Assembly (NCBI RefSeq): GCF_026191115.1
Contig: NZ_JAPHOT010000001.1
Span: 2,361,501-2,425,500, forward strand
DNA length: 64,000 nt
Direction of reading: 5' to 3'
Source of the DNA: Legionella sp. PATHC035
Lineage (GTDB): Bacteria > Pseudomonadota > Gammaproteobacteria > Legionellales > Legionellaceae
This document shows positions 49,047 to 59,426 of the stretch, piece by piece; within the stretch, counting starts at the first letter, position 1; each line of letters begins with the position of its first letter. Below the pieces are notes generated by a model that was given only the letters and a program-made list of their open reading frames with translations, was not told the origin of the DNA and ran no database searches. The position numbers and the translations under genes were made by a program.

Positions 49047-51611
49047 ATGGATTTACATGCATTAGTTACTTTGGACAACCAGACGATACTTAGCAAACTC
49101 AATAGTTCTCTTGATGGCTTGACTCGCGCGGAAGCCCAAAAAAGACAGACATTGTCAGGGTTTAATGAAGTGACTCAAAGCCCTTATCGTCTGCTTATTA
49201 TGGAGGCCATTTCTCATTCCACTAATCCATTGATTGCCATATTGTTGATTGCGGCAGGAGTTTCAGCGTTTACTGGGAATGTGGTGAGTTCTGCCATCAT
49301 CATTATTATGGTGGTGATGAGTATTGGCTTGGATTATTTTCAAAGCCATCGTTCTTTAGTGGCGGTGAAAAAACTGCAGAAGAATATCGCATCCACTGCA
49401 AATGTTTTACGTGATGGCCAATGGGGGGAACTCCCATGCCGTGAATTGGTCTCTGGCGATATTATCCGTCTTGCTGCCGGCGATTTGATCCCTGCAGACT
49501 CTCTATTATTAAAGGCGAAGGACTTACATGTCCAACAGGCGGCACTCACTGGTGAGTCTTTACCCGTTGAAAAGGAAGCGATTCAAGAAAGCACACCCCC
49601 TCAAAATCCTGAAGAGGCGAAAAATGCTGTTTTTTCGGGATCATCAGTAGTTAGTGGTACTGCTACGGCTGTGGTTGTAGCGACCGGAGCGAATACCCAG
49701 TTTGGTGATATCGTCAAAAGCCTTTCTAAAGTTGCACCACACACTGAATTTGAAAAGGGCATCACGCGCTTTGGCTTGTTCATTATGAAGGTGGTTTTTT
49801 TTCTTGTGGTATTTGTGTTTGCGGTCAATATTTATTTAAAACGCTCTTTGCTTGAATCTTTATTATTTGCTGTAGCCTTGGCTGTTGGGCTTACCCCGGA
49901 GTTATTGCCGATGATAACCACGGTGACACTCGCTGCTGGTGCAGTCCATATGGCAAAGAAAAAAGTGATTGTCAAAAATTTATCTGCAATTCAGAATTTT
50001 GGCAGCATTGATATTCTTTGTAGTGATAAAACCGGTACGATAACCAGTGGTGAAATGGTCCTGGAGCACCATATCGATCCTTGGGGTAATCAATCCGAAA
50101 GCGTGATGTTATTGGCTTATTTAAATAGTTTATATGGTACCGAGATTCCTAACCCGTTTAATATTGCGGTATTAAAAAAAGTAAACATTAATCCTTTGGA
50201 TGCTGCGATCTTAAAACACGATCATCCTGACGTACAAACGTATCATAAAGTCGATGAAATCCCCTTCGATTTTGAGCGTCGGCGCTCAAGCGTTGTTGTC
50301 GATAAAAGTGGGGCTCATCTGCTGATAACCAAAGGCGCTCCAGAGTTTGTGATCTGCGATTGTACTCATTATGATCTGGCAGGGGAAATCCATCCATTGG
50401 ATGACGCGACAAGAAAAAAAATTGCAGCCACTTTTTTATCTTTAAGTGAGCAAGGCTATCGCACCTTGGCTGTAGCTTACCGCGAAATCAAAACCAAGAC
50501 TTCCTATCATATTCCGGATGAGAAAAACATGATAGTAGCGGGATTCCTGGCTTTTTTTGACCCAGCTCTTGAGGAAACACCAACAATCATCAAAAAATTA
50601 TTTAAAGAAGGGGTCAAAATAAAGATTTTGACTGGTGATAATGATTTGGTGACGCGTCACATCTGTCAGCAAGTGGGTCTTGATGCAAGTCGAATGCTAC
50701 TTGGTGAGCAATTGAATCACATTACGGATATGGCATTAGGAGAGATTGCGGAAGAAGTTGACGTATTTGCTCGCATTTCTCCTATGCAAAAGCAACGTAT
50801 TATAAGTGTTCTTCGCGCTCGGGGCCATGTAGTAGGATATATTGGGGATGGAATTAATGATGTTCCTTCGTTGCATTCGGCGGATGTAGGCATTTCGGTT
50901 GCGGGCGCGGTAGATGTAGCGCGTGAAGCCGCGGATATTATTTTATTAAAGCGTCACTTAAGCGTGTTGCTGAAAGGGATTGTTGAAGGACGCAAGTCAT
51001 TCGGAAATGTGATGAAATACCTCATGATGGGGACTAGTTCGAATTTCGGGAACATGTTAAGTATGGCCGGTGCGATTCTGGTGTTGCCGTTTTTACCGAT
51101 GTTACCGACACAAATTCTTTTAAATAACCTTCTTTATGATACATCACAGGTTGTGATTCCAACGGACAACGTCGACCCTAGTTTTGCACGTAAACCAAAG
51201 CATTGGGACATAGGAATTATTCGCAAGTTTATGTTTTATATCGGCCCCATCAGCTCTATTTTTGATTTTATTACTTTTTTTGTGATGTTGAAGGTCTTTG
51301 CAGCAACAGAAGCATTGTTCCAAACTGGCTGGTTTGTTGAATCTTTGGCGACGCAAACACTAGTCGTATTTGTGATTCGTTCAGTGAAAAGTCCCTGGCA
51401 AAGTAAACCCAGTAAGGCTTTAATCATCATGGTTTTATCGATTGTGTTTACTGCTACGATATTGCCTTTCACGCCTATTGCAAAGTTTTGGGGATTCGTC
51501 CCGTTACCCGCAACCTATTTCCTGTTTTTAATCGCGGCAACAATCACCTATCTTTTTTTAGTGGAAATGATTAAAAAGAAACTGATGTGGCGGTGGATAG
51601 ACGATAAGTAG
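49047..51611 (+). CDS. mgtA: Mg2+-translocating P-type ATPase (MgtA/MgtB)
   Basis: The product is 854 residues from the ATG at 49047. It is a P3B-type ATPase that imports Mg2+ across the inner membrane. The phosphorylation site is CSDKTGTITSGEM; TGES, the hinge motif KILTGDNDLVTRH and GDGINDVPSLHSADVGISV are all present. The MgtA hallmark NNLLYDTSQVVIPTDNVD and about ten hydrophobic segments are also seen. The length is slightly below the E. coli protein (898). No Mg2+-sensing leader was found in the short gap from the preceding gene. MgtA/MgtB proteins support intracellular growth under low Mg2+ in several pathogens. Confidence 0.95.
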   Translation: MDLHALVTLDNQTILSKLNSSLDGLTRAEAQKRQTLSGFNEVTQSPYRLLIMEAISHSTNPLIAILLIAAGVSAFTGNVVSSAIIIIMVVMSIGLDYFQSHRSLVAVKKLQKNIASTANVLRDGQWGELPCRELVSGDIIRLAAGDLIPADSLLLKAKDLHVQQAALTGESLPVEKEAIQESTPPQNPEEAKNAVFSGSSVVSGTATAVVVATGANTQFGDIVKSLSKVAPHTEFEKGITRFGLFIMKVVFFLVVFVFAVNIYLKRSLLESLLFAVALAVGLTPELLPMITTVTLAAGAVHMAKKKVIVKNLSAIQNFGSIDILCSDKTGTITSGEMVLEHHIDPWGNQSESVMLLAYLNSLYGTEIPNPFNIAVLKKVNINPLDAAILKHDHPDVQTYHKVDEIPFDFERRRSSVVVDKSGAHLLITKGAPEFVICDCTHYDLAGEIHPLDDATRKKIAATFLSLSEQGYRTLAVAYREIKTKTSYHIPDEKNMIVAGFLAFFDPALEETPTIIKKLFKEGVKIKILTGDNDLVTRHICQQVGLDASRMLLGEQLNHITDMALGEIAEEVDVFARISPMQKQRIISVLRARGHVVGYIGDGINDVPSLHSADVGISVAGAVDVAREAADIILLKRHLSVLLKGIVEGRKSFGNVMKYLMMGTSSNFGNMLSMAGAILVLPFLPMLPTQILLNNLLYDTSQVVIPTDNVDPSFARKPKHWDIGIIRKFMFYIGPISSIFDFITFFVMLKVFAATEALFQTGWFVESLATQTLVVFVIRSVKSPWQSKPSKALIIMVLSIVFTATILPFTPIAKFWGFVPLPATYFLFLIAATITYLFLVEMIKKKLMWRWIDDK

Positions 51612-51673
51612 CGAGATACTGATTTCCCATCGCGCTTAAAACCTACCTCTGGAAGGTAAAAATACTTAGGCGA

Positions 51674-53641
51674 TTAGGCCAAAGGATTAGGATATTTTTT
51701 TAAGTAAAGTTTCCCAAATTGATAAGAGGCATAATCAGTGATATGACCCACATCACGATAGATGGGAATACCATTGAGGTCTGCTTTACAGATATTTTGC
51801 GTACATTGTATTTTTTTAGGGTCGATAATAATTAACTGTGGGTATTTGTTTTTCATTTTATTAAATAACCGATCAAACCATTCTCCTTCCGAAAGGGTAA
51901 AATCACAATCGTGCGGATTATATGCAGTTCTTCGTTTTATATGTTTATAAAAACAATCATGAAAACTATTTTGCATTGTTGCTGTTGAATGAATTAATAC
52001 AGGCTTTGCTCCTGAGGCGGTAATGATTGAAAGTGCTGTGTCTAAAGCCTTTTCCAGTCTTTTTAGGCCTAAGGGTAAAGATCGTTTATCACCTAACTTA
52101 TTGATGATGTGATCACTGTAATAATTACCCCATAGTTGGCCAATGATTACATAATCATAATGATTGTTTTCAATCATTTGATAATATTTTTGAGTCAGCT
52201 CATAACAGAGCTGATAGTTTTGATCTTTAAAATGCCACCAATCAAAAAGATAAATGCCGGGCAAGGTTAAGCACGAAGATACGGTCTGCATTAAAATAGA
52301 GATATTTGCTGCTTGTCCTAACTCATCCATAAAACCCCAATAATGATTGGCAAAAGAATCTCCGATCATGAGTGCTTGCTTGCTGTTGGGTTTTTTTGAA
52401 CCGATACCGCATTGCCTATTAATTTTACTCTGTGAATCAGTCACACATACGGCTCTTTGTGGGCTGTTGTATTGGTTTAATTGTTGATGGATAGTTAATA
52501 ACTCACCCGTAAAACGCTGAGGAAATCCCTGGTTTTTCTTAATCATATAATCGGTCAAATGTAAGGCAATGCTAGGAATTAAAAAAAGCAGCAGAAAAGT
52601 ATAACGAAATGGTATTTGTTTTCCGCGTTTTGAGGGTATTTCAATGAGGCGCCAGGAGAGATAGGCTAAAACAAAAGTAAGTCCGAAAGCAGCTAATAAA
52701 ACAGCAGGGGTTTCTACAATACTTTGATATCTTAGAAATGAAAAAATTACCCAATGCCAAATATAGAGGGAATAAGATAATAATCCTATAAATACCATAG
52801 GCTGACTGGAAAGGATTTGGCTCAATATATTTCCCGGAGCACATGCCCCTATGAAAATAAGTAATCCGGTGGCAATACAGACGGCAAAAGCATGTTCATC
52901 AGGGTAACCTGCCAAAGAGGGATTAAGCTGGGCAACATACAATAGGGTGAGCAATGAAAGACTGCCAAATAGGTTGATAACATATTTATTGTTTACCCAA
53001 AATGTCGCTGGAATGAGGGCGACACAAGAGCCAATCAAAAACTCATAAATTCTGCTGGAAAATAGGTAGTACGTATGTGCAGGTAAGGTTCTCGCATGAT
53101 ACATCGAGAGGAGCAATGCGATAAAAGTCAGTCCGACGACAATTGGGAACAAGTATCCTTTAGGTAAGAAACGATGCAAGCAATAGATGAGGCAAGGTAA
53201 AAACAGATAACATTGCCATTCTATGGAAAGAGACCAGGTATGCAGTAAAGGAAGCTGGTATGTTTCTGGAGAAAAATATCCAGTGGTTGTTTTATCAAAA
53301 AATAAGTTAGATAAAAATAACGAAGTTTTACGCGCGCTTTTGCTGTAGAGAATTAAATCATCCGGCAAAAAAAACAATAATGCCAATGCGGTAGTCAAAA
53401 GGAGCAAACAAACAAATACAGGTTGTAAACGCCATAACCTTCGATTGTAAAAGTCTAAAAAAGAAAAAGAACCGTGATGAACTGACTCATGGATGATGTG
53501 GGTAATAAGGAAGCCAGAGATAACAAAAAATACATCAACCCCTATAAATCCAGATGGAAAAAAGGAGAGTCCTCCGTGATAAATTAAGACCAGTATAATG
53601 GCAACAGCCCGGAGTCCATCAATATCGGGTCGGTATTTCAT
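51674..53641 (-). CDS. OafA/YrhL-type acyltransferase with SGNH domain
   Basis: The 655-residue protein starts YRPDIDGLRAVAIILVLIYH, the acyltransferase-3 signature with the conserved DGLR. Ten or so membrane segments cover residues 1-370 (GVDVFFVISGFLIT, HTWSLSIEWQCYL). A periplasmic SGNH domain follows: LMIGDSFANHYW with the nucleophile Ser, and the catalytic DxxH in RDVGHITDYA near the end. Such proteins O-acetylate LPS O-antigen or other surface glycans. In Legionella LPS O-acetylation changes surface properties and antibody binding, but this is not evidently the Lag-1 protein. Monocistronic, convergent with mgtA. Confidence 0.92.
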   Translation of the reverse strand: MKYRPDIDGLRAVAIILVLIYHGGLSFFPSGFIGVDVFFVISGFLITHIIHESVHHGSFSFLDFYNRRLWRLQPVFVCLLLLTTALALLFFLPDDLILYSKSARKTSLFLSNLFFDKTTTGYFSPETYQLPLLHTWSLSIEWQCYLFLPCLIYCLHRFLPKGYLFPIVVGLTFIALLLSMYHARTLPAHTYYLFSSRIYEFLIGSCVALIPATFWVNNKYVINLFGSLSLLTLLYVAQLNPSLAGYPDEHAFAVCIATGLLIFIGACAPGNILSQILSSQPMVFIGLLSYSLYIWHWVIFSFLRYQSIVETPAVLLAAFGLTFVLAYLSWRLIEIPSKRGKQIPFRYTFLLLFLIPSIALHLTDYMIKKNQGFPQRFTGELLTIHQQLNQYNSPQRAVCVTDSQSKINRQCGIGSKKPNSKQALMIGDSFANHYWGFMDELGQAANISILMQTVSSCLTLPGIYLFDWWHFKDQNYQLCYELTQKYYQMIENNHYDYVIIGQLWGNYYSDHIINKLGDKRSLPLGLKRLEKALDTALSIITASGAKPVLIHSTATMQNSFHDCFYKHIKRRTAYNPHDCDFTLSEGEWFDRLFNKMKNKYPQLIIIDPKKIQCTQNICKADLNGIPIYRDVGHITDYASYQFGKLYLKKYPNPLA

Positions 53642-54006
53642 TCGCTCTCGAACAAAAAAATAGTAATGCTATCATCTCAGTTCTAGTTTATCTATATCCA
53701 TCGTCGTTACAGTAAAGTGGGAATGACTTGTCTCAATTTGCGGCGTATTGGGGGGCAAGATAAGATGGAGTTCTCAAGTTAAAATAGGCCCCCTAAGCAA
53801 ACGACCCTTTTCGATAAATTCAATTTTTTTATGTGCTTTTAAGAATGAGAGTAATTATCCACTGGCTTAAGTTACCTAGGTTCGGTGCACATGCAATTTT
53901 ATTTAATCCATTATGATACTATTATTGTATCTAGTCTAAGTTGTTTTAAGGATGGGGCCTTTAAATAGGACTCCAAGACCCAAACATACTGCTTTAGTGA
54001 GGGATA
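53642..54006. other. intergenic region, no gene seen
   Basis: 365 bases between the divergent acyltransferase and ThpR genes. AT-rich with a GGGGGGC/GGCCCCC pair at about 53752-53792 that could form a loose hairpin. No PmrA or LetA box and no convincing RNA or frame was found. Confidence 0.4.
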
Positions 54007-54567
54007 ATGCATACGCTAAGAATTTTTTTTGCAATTACCTTTCCAAAGAAAATACAAATTAAATTATCCAATTGCCTGAAGTCTTTGCACGAGACCATCT
54101 TGTCCGATTATATGCGTTGGGTCCATGTTGAAAAAATGCATATTACTTTACAATTTCTAGGTCATTTACCACAAGAACAGCTCATACCTGCGACCGAATA
54201 TGTGCATGCAGCACTACAAAACCTACCGCCATTTCAACTTGAATTCGGGCAGTTGGAGTGGTTCCCAACGGTACGACGTCCTAAAGTTCTCTCGTTAACA
54301 GTTCAACCCCAAGCTGCTTTAGCTAGGTTGTCAGATACGATCGGACAAGCTCTGATTGCTTTGAATGTCCCAGTTGAAACGCGCTCTTTTCGGGGGCATT
54401 TAACCCTGGGGCGATTGATTCGGCATAAGGTACCGCGCGAACTCTTAGACACAGTGAAAATGCCGAGTATTCCCCCAATGCGGGTAGATAAGATTTATCT
54501 CATCGAAAGCAGGCCAGAACAAGGGAAACAAAATTACTATTCTTTGGCAGAGTTTCGCTTAAATTAA
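54007..54567 (+). CDS. thpR: RNA 2',3'-cyclic phosphodiesterase
   Basis: The 186-residue protein has a GAGGGATA site before its ATG. It belongs to the 2H phosphoesterase superfamily (LigT/ThpR). Both catalytic HxTL motifs are present: KMHITLQFLG near residue 47 and RGHLTLGRL near residue 135. The enzyme opens 2',3'-cyclic phosphate ends of RNA to 2'-phosphates and may take part in tRNA half processing; the cellular role is not settled. Length is typical. Cytosolic, monocistronic, convergent with the aminopeptidase gene. Confidence 0.93.
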   Translation: MHTLRIFFAITFPKKIQIKLSNCLKSLHETILSDYMRWVHVEKMHITLQFLGHLPQEQLIPATEYVHAALQNLPPFQLEFGQLEWFPTVRRPKVLSLTVQPQAALARLSDTIGQALIALNVPVETRSFRGHLTLGRLIRHKVPRELLDTVKMPSIPPMRVDKIYLIESRPEQGKQNYYSLAEFRLN

Positions 54568-54603
54568 AAGTTGTAAACCTTATGCGTGGCTGCCTGCAAA
54601 CTA

Positions 54604-55968
54604 TTACCCATAAACACGTAACAAATATGCCATGACGGCACGTAAACCCATGACTTCGCCACCCTCTGGTTTACCAGGTTTGCTTTGTTCACTCCAGGCC
54701 ATAATGTCAAAATGCAGCCAAGACGTAGTTTGGGTGATGTAACGTTGGAGAAATAATGCAGCTATAATAGCTCCTGCATAAGGATAATCACTGCAGTTGG
54801 TCATATCTGCAATCGAAGATCGCAGGAATTTTTGATAGGCAGCAAATAAGGGTAAACGCCATACCGGATCAGCCGCTTTAGACGATGCATCAATGATTTC
54901 TGCGGCTAACGATTCGTCATTGGTAAAAAATGCTGACATTTCAGTACCTACAGAAACACGAGCTGAGGAAGATAAGGTTGCAAAGTCGATCAGTAAATCA
55001 GGTTGCTCCTCACATGCTTTGACCAAAGCATCAGCCATAATCAAACGTCCTTCTGCATCAGTATTATCCAGTTCCACGGTTAAGCCGTTGCGCATCACTA
55101 AAATATCGCCTGGCCTGTATGCATTGGGTCCAATCGCATTTTCCACAGCGGGAATCAGCAAATGTAAGCGAACAGGCAAGTGACGTGCCATAATCCATTG
55201 GGCGAGGCCTATCACATGTGCTGCACCTCCCATGTCTTTTTTCATGATGCGCATACCGTAAGCGGATTTGATATTCAGGCCTCCGGTGTCAAAACAAACC
55301 CCCTTACCGACCAACGCAACACGAGGATGTGTTTCATCTCCCCAGGTTAAAGAGAGTAAACGTGGTTCTGACTGGGCTGCGCGGCCTACTGCGTGAATGG
55401 CTGGAAAATTATCTCGTAACAGTTCATTACCAATCCATTGTTCAAATTTTGCATTATAGGTATCGGCTAAGGTTGCCACTACTTCTGCCATTTCTTTAGG
55501 ACCCAGATCACTGGCCGGTTCGTTGATGAGATCACGAACCAGAAAATGTGTCTGAGCCATTTGGAGTAAATCATCAACCTTTTGCGACTCAACCATTAAG
55601 ACACGAGGTGACGAAGAGTTTTTTTTGTATTTTTCAAATCGATATTGTGCCAATGCCCAATATAAGGCGGCCTCTTGCGAATAAGTTCCTTGAACTTGAT
55701 AGGTGTTCGCTGGTAGTAATTGAGCGGCATGGGCCATTGCCAATACCTGATTTTCATCTCCAGTCCCTATATATGCGCTCTCTAATAAACCATCAGCATT
55801 ATAAAACAAACAACAATCTCCCATTGCTCCATGAAACTGCATTTGTCCAAAATAGTTACGTTCAACTGAGGTGAATGAAGAACTTTGCTCTTCCCATTGT
55901 TTTTGGGAGATGAGATAAAGAGGGATTGGTCGGACACTATCTACCGTATAAAAGAGATCTGCTTGCAT
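54604..55968 (-). CDS. M17 leucyl aminopeptidase family protein
   Basis: The product is 454 residues from the ATG at 55968; a TTG four codons earlier is less likely. The M17 catalytic half carries the metal-binding signature NTDAEGRLIMADAL, and VGKGVCFDTGGLNIK and KKDMGGAA with Lys and Asp ligands. The N-terminal domain is divergent. Length and C-terminal GWLHFDIMAWSEQSKPGKPEGG fit PepB-like members. These hexameric, cytosolic, Mn/Zn enzymes remove N-terminal residues from peptides, which suits Legionella growth on amino acids. Monocistronic. Confidence 0.92.
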   Translation of the reverse strand: MQADLFYTVDSVRPIPLYLISQKQWEEQSSSFTSVERNYFGQMQFHGAMGDCCLFYNADGLLESAYIGTGDENQVLAMAHAAQLLPANTYQVQGTYSQEAALYWALAQYRFEKYKKNSSSPRVLMVESQKVDDLLQMAQTHFLVRDLINEPASDLGPKEMAEVVATLADTYNAKFEQWIGNELLRDNFPAIHAVGRAAQSEPRLLSLTWGDETHPRVALVGKGVCFDTGGLNIKSAYGMRIMKKDMGGAAHVIGLAQWIMARHLPVRLHLLIPAVENAIGPNAYRPGDILVMRNGLTVELDNTDAEGRLIMADALVKACEEQPDLLIDFATLSSSARVSVGTEMSAFFTNDESLAAEIIDASSKAADPVWRLPLFAAYQKFLRSSIADMTNCSDYPYAGAIIAALFLQRYITQTTSWLHFDIMAWSEQSKPGKPEGGEVMGLRAVMAYLLRVYG

Positions 55969-56280
55969 CGTTGCTCTCAATTCATTGTGTGAATGGAATG
56001 TTACAGTGTTTCAGTATCACCAGCTCAAGCGTCACCAGAGAGCTGCCCTCGCACTGAACCCTGTGCTGGATGGAGATCTCTCGTTAAGCTCATAAAAAAG
56101 CGGTTTCTGTAAGTCCTGTTGGATTCTTTTTTGATAATTAATTATTTATTCTGATTCATTTTTTGTCAAAGAAAGGGGTTAAATTATTTTTGAGAAATTT
56201 TTGTGCTCAACACATATTTCCCTAAAAATTGATATGCTTAGTAAAGATGACTTAATTTTATAATTGGAAATTTTGACCAA
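55969..56280. other. intergenic region, no gene seen
   Basis: 312 bases between the divergent aminopeptidase and APC permease genes. A single CTTAATTTT near 56248 has no partner at 11 bases, so no PmrA site is called. Nothing else recognised. Confidence 0.4.
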
Positions 56281-57642
56281 ATGAATATTAAGAATGAAGG
56301 AAAGCTTGCTGCGGATTCTCTGGGGATAGGTGAATCGATCATTATGGGAACGGCAGGAGCTGCGCCCGCTTTTAGCGTTGCTGCTGCGACGGCAACACTA
56401 GTCGCTACAGTGGGTACTTTAGCGCCGGGAAGTATTTTATATTGTGGATTTATCATGTTCGGTATTTCCTTGGCATTCATTCACCTGAACAAAGTCATTG
56501 TCAATGCAGGGGCTTCATATGCGTGGATATCCAAAATTTTTGGAATGTATTTAGGTTTTTTTGCCGGATGGGCGGTTTTAGTTTCATCCGCTGTATTTAT
56601 GGTTTCGGGTTCTATTCCTGCAGCCACAGCAACATTGTTACTCGTCGCGCCTCATCTGGTGGAAAGCCCGGGGTGGGTTACTTTGACCAGCATACTCTGG
56701 ATAACCATGATTTCAGCGATCGCTATTGCTGGAATAAAACCTACGGCATATCTTCAAATCTTAATGACTGGGTTTGAAGTGCTTATCTTATTTACAATTA
56801 TTAGTGTGGGTTTGATCAAGTTTGCACCTCATCCAGCGCATCCTTTCTCATTTTCCTGGCTTTCTTTTACTAGCTTTACTCCCGAGTTATTTGCAACAGG
56901 GGCATTAACCGCCGTCTTTTTCTACTGGGGCTGGGATGTTACCCTTAACTTAAATGAGGAAACTAAAAATACCCGGCATGCGCCGGGGATAGGAGCCTTT
57001 TGGTCTGTATTAATTATCATATGCATCTATGTCAGTTTTGCTATTGTAACCCTCCTGGCTCTCAATGATGATGAAATAAAGCATGCAGGAACAAATGTAA
57101 TTTTTGCAGTCGCAGAAAAAATAGTACCTAGTCCATGGAGCTACTTGGCGGTTCTTTGCGTGATGATCAGTACCATCGGTACCTTGCAGACTACCATCGT
57201 TCAGTTTACACGAACTCTATTTGCCGAGGCACGGGATGAAATAATTCATCCACGTTATGCGACCCTACATAAATCTCGAAATACCCCGTGGGTAGCAATT
57301 CTTTTTATCTGGTTTTTGGGCGTGATTTTATTAGTACTCTCTTCTAATTTTTCAACGGTAAACTTGATTATTAAAGATTCGGTGCATGCACTTGGTATTT
57401 TGGTTGCCTTTTATTATTCGTTAACGGGCTTTGCTTGTGCCTGGTACCATCGTTTTCTGTGGAACACTACAGCTGAATTACTCGGCTACATTATTTGGCC
57501 TACTTGTAGTGCGCTATTTTTGGTCTTTATCGCCTGCTTTAGTATCCCAAAATTTGATTTAGTGACCGATATTGTTGCATTGGGAGGAATTCTCCTGGGG
57601 TTTGTACCGTTATTAATCAAAAGAGTCTCACAAACGAAGTGA
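56281..57642 (+). CDS. APC superfamily amino acid permease
   Basis: The 453-residue protein has about twelve hydrophobic helices. Helix 1 carries the unwound GTAGAAPAFSV stretch typical of APC carriers, and NAGASYAWISKIFGMYLGFFAGWAVL matches the helix 2-3 block of the family. It would take up amino acids, or exchange them, across the inner membrane; the substrate is not apparent. A solute-binding protein gene follows 47 bases later on the same strand, an unusual neighbour for a secondary carrier, but the two may respond to the same nutrients. Legionella depends on amino acids for carbon and energy. Confidence 0.9.
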   Translation: MNIKNEGKLAADSLGIGESIIMGTAGAAPAFSVAAATATLVATVGTLAPGSILYCGFIMFGISLAFIHLNKVIVNAGASYAWISKIFGMYLGFFAGWAVLVSSAVFMVSGSIPAATATLLLVAPHLVESPGWVTLTSILWITMISAIAIAGIKPTAYLQILMTGFEVLILFTIISVGLIKFAPHPAHPFSFSWLSFTSFTPELFATGALTAVFFYWGWDVTLNLNEETKNTRHAPGIGAFWSVLIIICIYVSFAIVTLLALNDDEIKHAGTNVIFAVAEKIVPSPWSYLAVLCVMISTIGTLQTTIVQFTRTLFAEARDEIIHPRYATLHKSRNTPWVAILFIWFLGVILLVLSSNFSTVNLIIKDSVHALGILVAFYYSLTGFACAWYHRFLWNTTAELLGYIIWPTCSALFLVFIACFSIPKFDLVTDIVALGGILLGFVPLLIKRVSQTK

Positions 57643-57689
57643 CATACTTTGGTGAGATAGGTTCTGCATGAGTGTAAAAGGAGTTATGT

Positions 57690-58529
57690 ATGTTAAGACA
57701 ATTTTCAAGAACATTATTTCTTTGTTTTTTAGTGTTTTTATTTTCTGCCCTTACTACCCGGTTAGCTTATGCAAACACTGAAAATTATCCCGCATTGCAT
57801 ACACTGAAACCAGGAACCCTTATTGTTGCTACTTATTTTACCAATCCGCCGTTTGAATATTTAAAAAATAAACAGGAAATTGGTTTTGAAGTGGATTTAA
57901 TTCGCGAAATTGCCAAAAGACTGCATTTACATTTAGAGTTTAAAAACACCCAATGGGAACAAATTATAAATGAATTGCGAGACCAGCACTATGATCTCAT
58001 TATGGGAGCGATTACGATCACCAATGAGCGCGAGAAAATAATTGCCTTTTCCAAGCCCTATATGACAACGACCTTAAGCATCGTGATTAATACCAAAAAA
58101 ACACCGCAGGCAAAAACGATTGCTGATTTAGACAATCTGACTATGGGTGTACAAGCCAAAACGACCGATTTTGATATCGCCAAACAGATGCAAAAAGAGG
58201 GACAAATTCGCGGAGTAAAAATATATCCATTTAAAAATTTTAACCTGGCAATAGATGACTTAATCGCAGGTAGGGTTGGTGCGGTGATGAAGGTATTTCC
58301 TGTAGCTTATTATTACGTTGAACACCATCCACAATTGAAAATTCTTGCTGCTGTGCCCAAAGCACCTCAGCCATTAGGCTTTGGCATGAATCCAGCCAAT
58401 CAGGAATTGGTTCAAGCAGTAAATCAGGCCCAAGCAGAAATGCAAGCCGATGGGACCTATGAAAAAATATTTAAGAAATGGTTTGGGGGAAGCCCAGATA
58501 AGAGTAATGGGAATCATCAAATAGAATAG
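57690..58529 (+). CDS. family 3 solute-binding protein (amino acid)
   Basis: The 279-residue precursor has AAAAGGAG before its ATG and a signal peptide to LAYANT (cleavage near 29). The SBP_bac_3 fold shows GTLIVATYFTNPPFEYLKN, IGFEVDLIREIAKRL, DLIMGAITITNEREKIIAFSKPYM and the late PLGFGMNPANQELVQAVN. Such proteins bind amino acids in the periplasm for an ABC importer. No permease or ATPase genes of an ABC system are nearby, so it is an orphan or works with a distant system. Possible alternative: part of a regulatory sensor. A hairpin overlaps its stop. Confidence 0.9.
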   Translation: MLRQFSRTLFLCFLVFLFSALTTRLAYANTENYPALHTLKPGTLIVATYFTNPPFEYLKNKQEIGFEVDLIREIAKRLHLHLEFKNTQWEQIINELRDQHYDLIMGAITITNEREKIIAFSKPYMTTTLSIVINTKKTPQAKTIADLDNLTMGVQAKTTDFDIAKQMQKEGQIRGVKIYPFKNFNLAIDDLIAGRVGAVMKVFPVAYYYVEHHPQLKILAAVPKAPQPLGFGMNPANQELVQAVNQAQAEMQADGTYEKIFKKWFGGSPDKSNGNHQIE

Positions 58530-58553
58530 GTTGAGCCAAGGGGGCACAACCTA
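58527..58553 (+). terminator. hairpin terminator at end of solute-binding gene
   Basis: TAGGTTG-A-GCC pairs with GGC-A-CAACCTA around a short loop; the stem begins at the stop codon. It is followed by ATATCTTTA, a modest U-tract. Confidence 0.45.
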
Positions 58554-58584
58554 ATATCTTTAACGCAACAAGGCTCGGTCACCC

Positions 58585-59121
58585 TCACTGAGCAGGAGTA
58601 TTATTTTTAAATCGCTGATAAATTCCAATCAATTCCGCATTACCAATAACATGTCCAGTCATTGCATTTAAAAGAATATCTCGTGTCGTCCCATCCCCCA
58701 AAGTTAATACCGTATCTAGAGCATATAATTTAAAATGATAACTATGAGCTAAACCAAAAGGAGGGCAAGGGCCTCGATATCCTAATCCTCCCCAACTGTT
58801 TTTTGCATTTGCGGCTCCCGGAGGAATTGGTCCCCCAGCACCTAATTCTTTTACAGTGGGCGGTATATTAAATACTATCCAGTGGGTCCAGGTACCTTCA
58901 TCTGCATCCGGATCGTCAACAACCAAGGCCAGTGACTGTGTGTTGTTTGGTATATTTTGCCAAGTTAAAGGAGGGGATTGATCCACGCCATTACACGTAT
59001 ATTGGTCCGGAATCATTGAATTCATTTTAAAGGATGCGCTTTCGATAGTGAAGGTATTAGCAAAACCATGGCAGTGAAAAAGAGAGAATGCAAAAAACAA
59101 AAGCAGAGAATTTTTTTTCAT
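58585..59121 (-). CDS. YbhB/YbcL family PEBP protein, exported
   Basis: The 178-residue precursor begins MKKNSLLLFFAFSLFHCHGFA, a signal peptide with cleavage near 21. The phosphatidylethanolamine-binding (Raf kinase inhibitor-like) fold is marked by YTCNGVDQSPPLTW, VDDPDADEGTWTHWIVFNI and YRGPCPPFGLAHSYHF, with the ligand-site Asp and His residues. Bacterial PEBPs are of unclear function. Position and direction suggest a single gene. Periplasmic. Confidence 0.92.
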   Translation of the reverse strand: MKKNSLLLFFAFSLFHCHGFANTFTIESASFKMNSMIPDQYTCNGVDQSPPLTWQNIPNNTQSLALVVDDPDADEGTWTHWIVFNIPPTVKELGAGGPIPPGAANAKNSWGGLGYRGPCPPFGLAHSYHFKLYALDTVLTLGDGTTRDILLNAMTGHVIGNAELIGIYQRFKNNTPAQ

Positions 59122-59426
59122 TTTATTGTTACTCCAACCTTTAAAAAATGAGTGAATTGACAGAAAAAGCCGTTATCAATTCATAGATTAGAAAAACAAA
59201 TGATAGTGCAGTGTTTGCTTCTCTTCAATTGAGTCCTTACAGATTCTTTAGAATAAAAAAATTCAGGTGCAAAGCTTTTAAAGGTTGATATAATTCACGC
59301 CCCTAAGTTTCGCCTAATATTTTTTCACTAAATTTAATTTATTGGCACATTGGTTTAGATGTTTCTAAATGTAATCTAGGCTGTGGCCCTTAATAGTTGG
59401 AATGAGTTGTTTTAAAGGAAACAGTA
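59122..59426. other. intergenic region, no gene seen
   Basis: 305 bases between the divergent PEBP and MATE genes. Contains AT-rich promoters for both. No PmrA, LetA or hairpin element with a U-run was found. Confidence 0.4.
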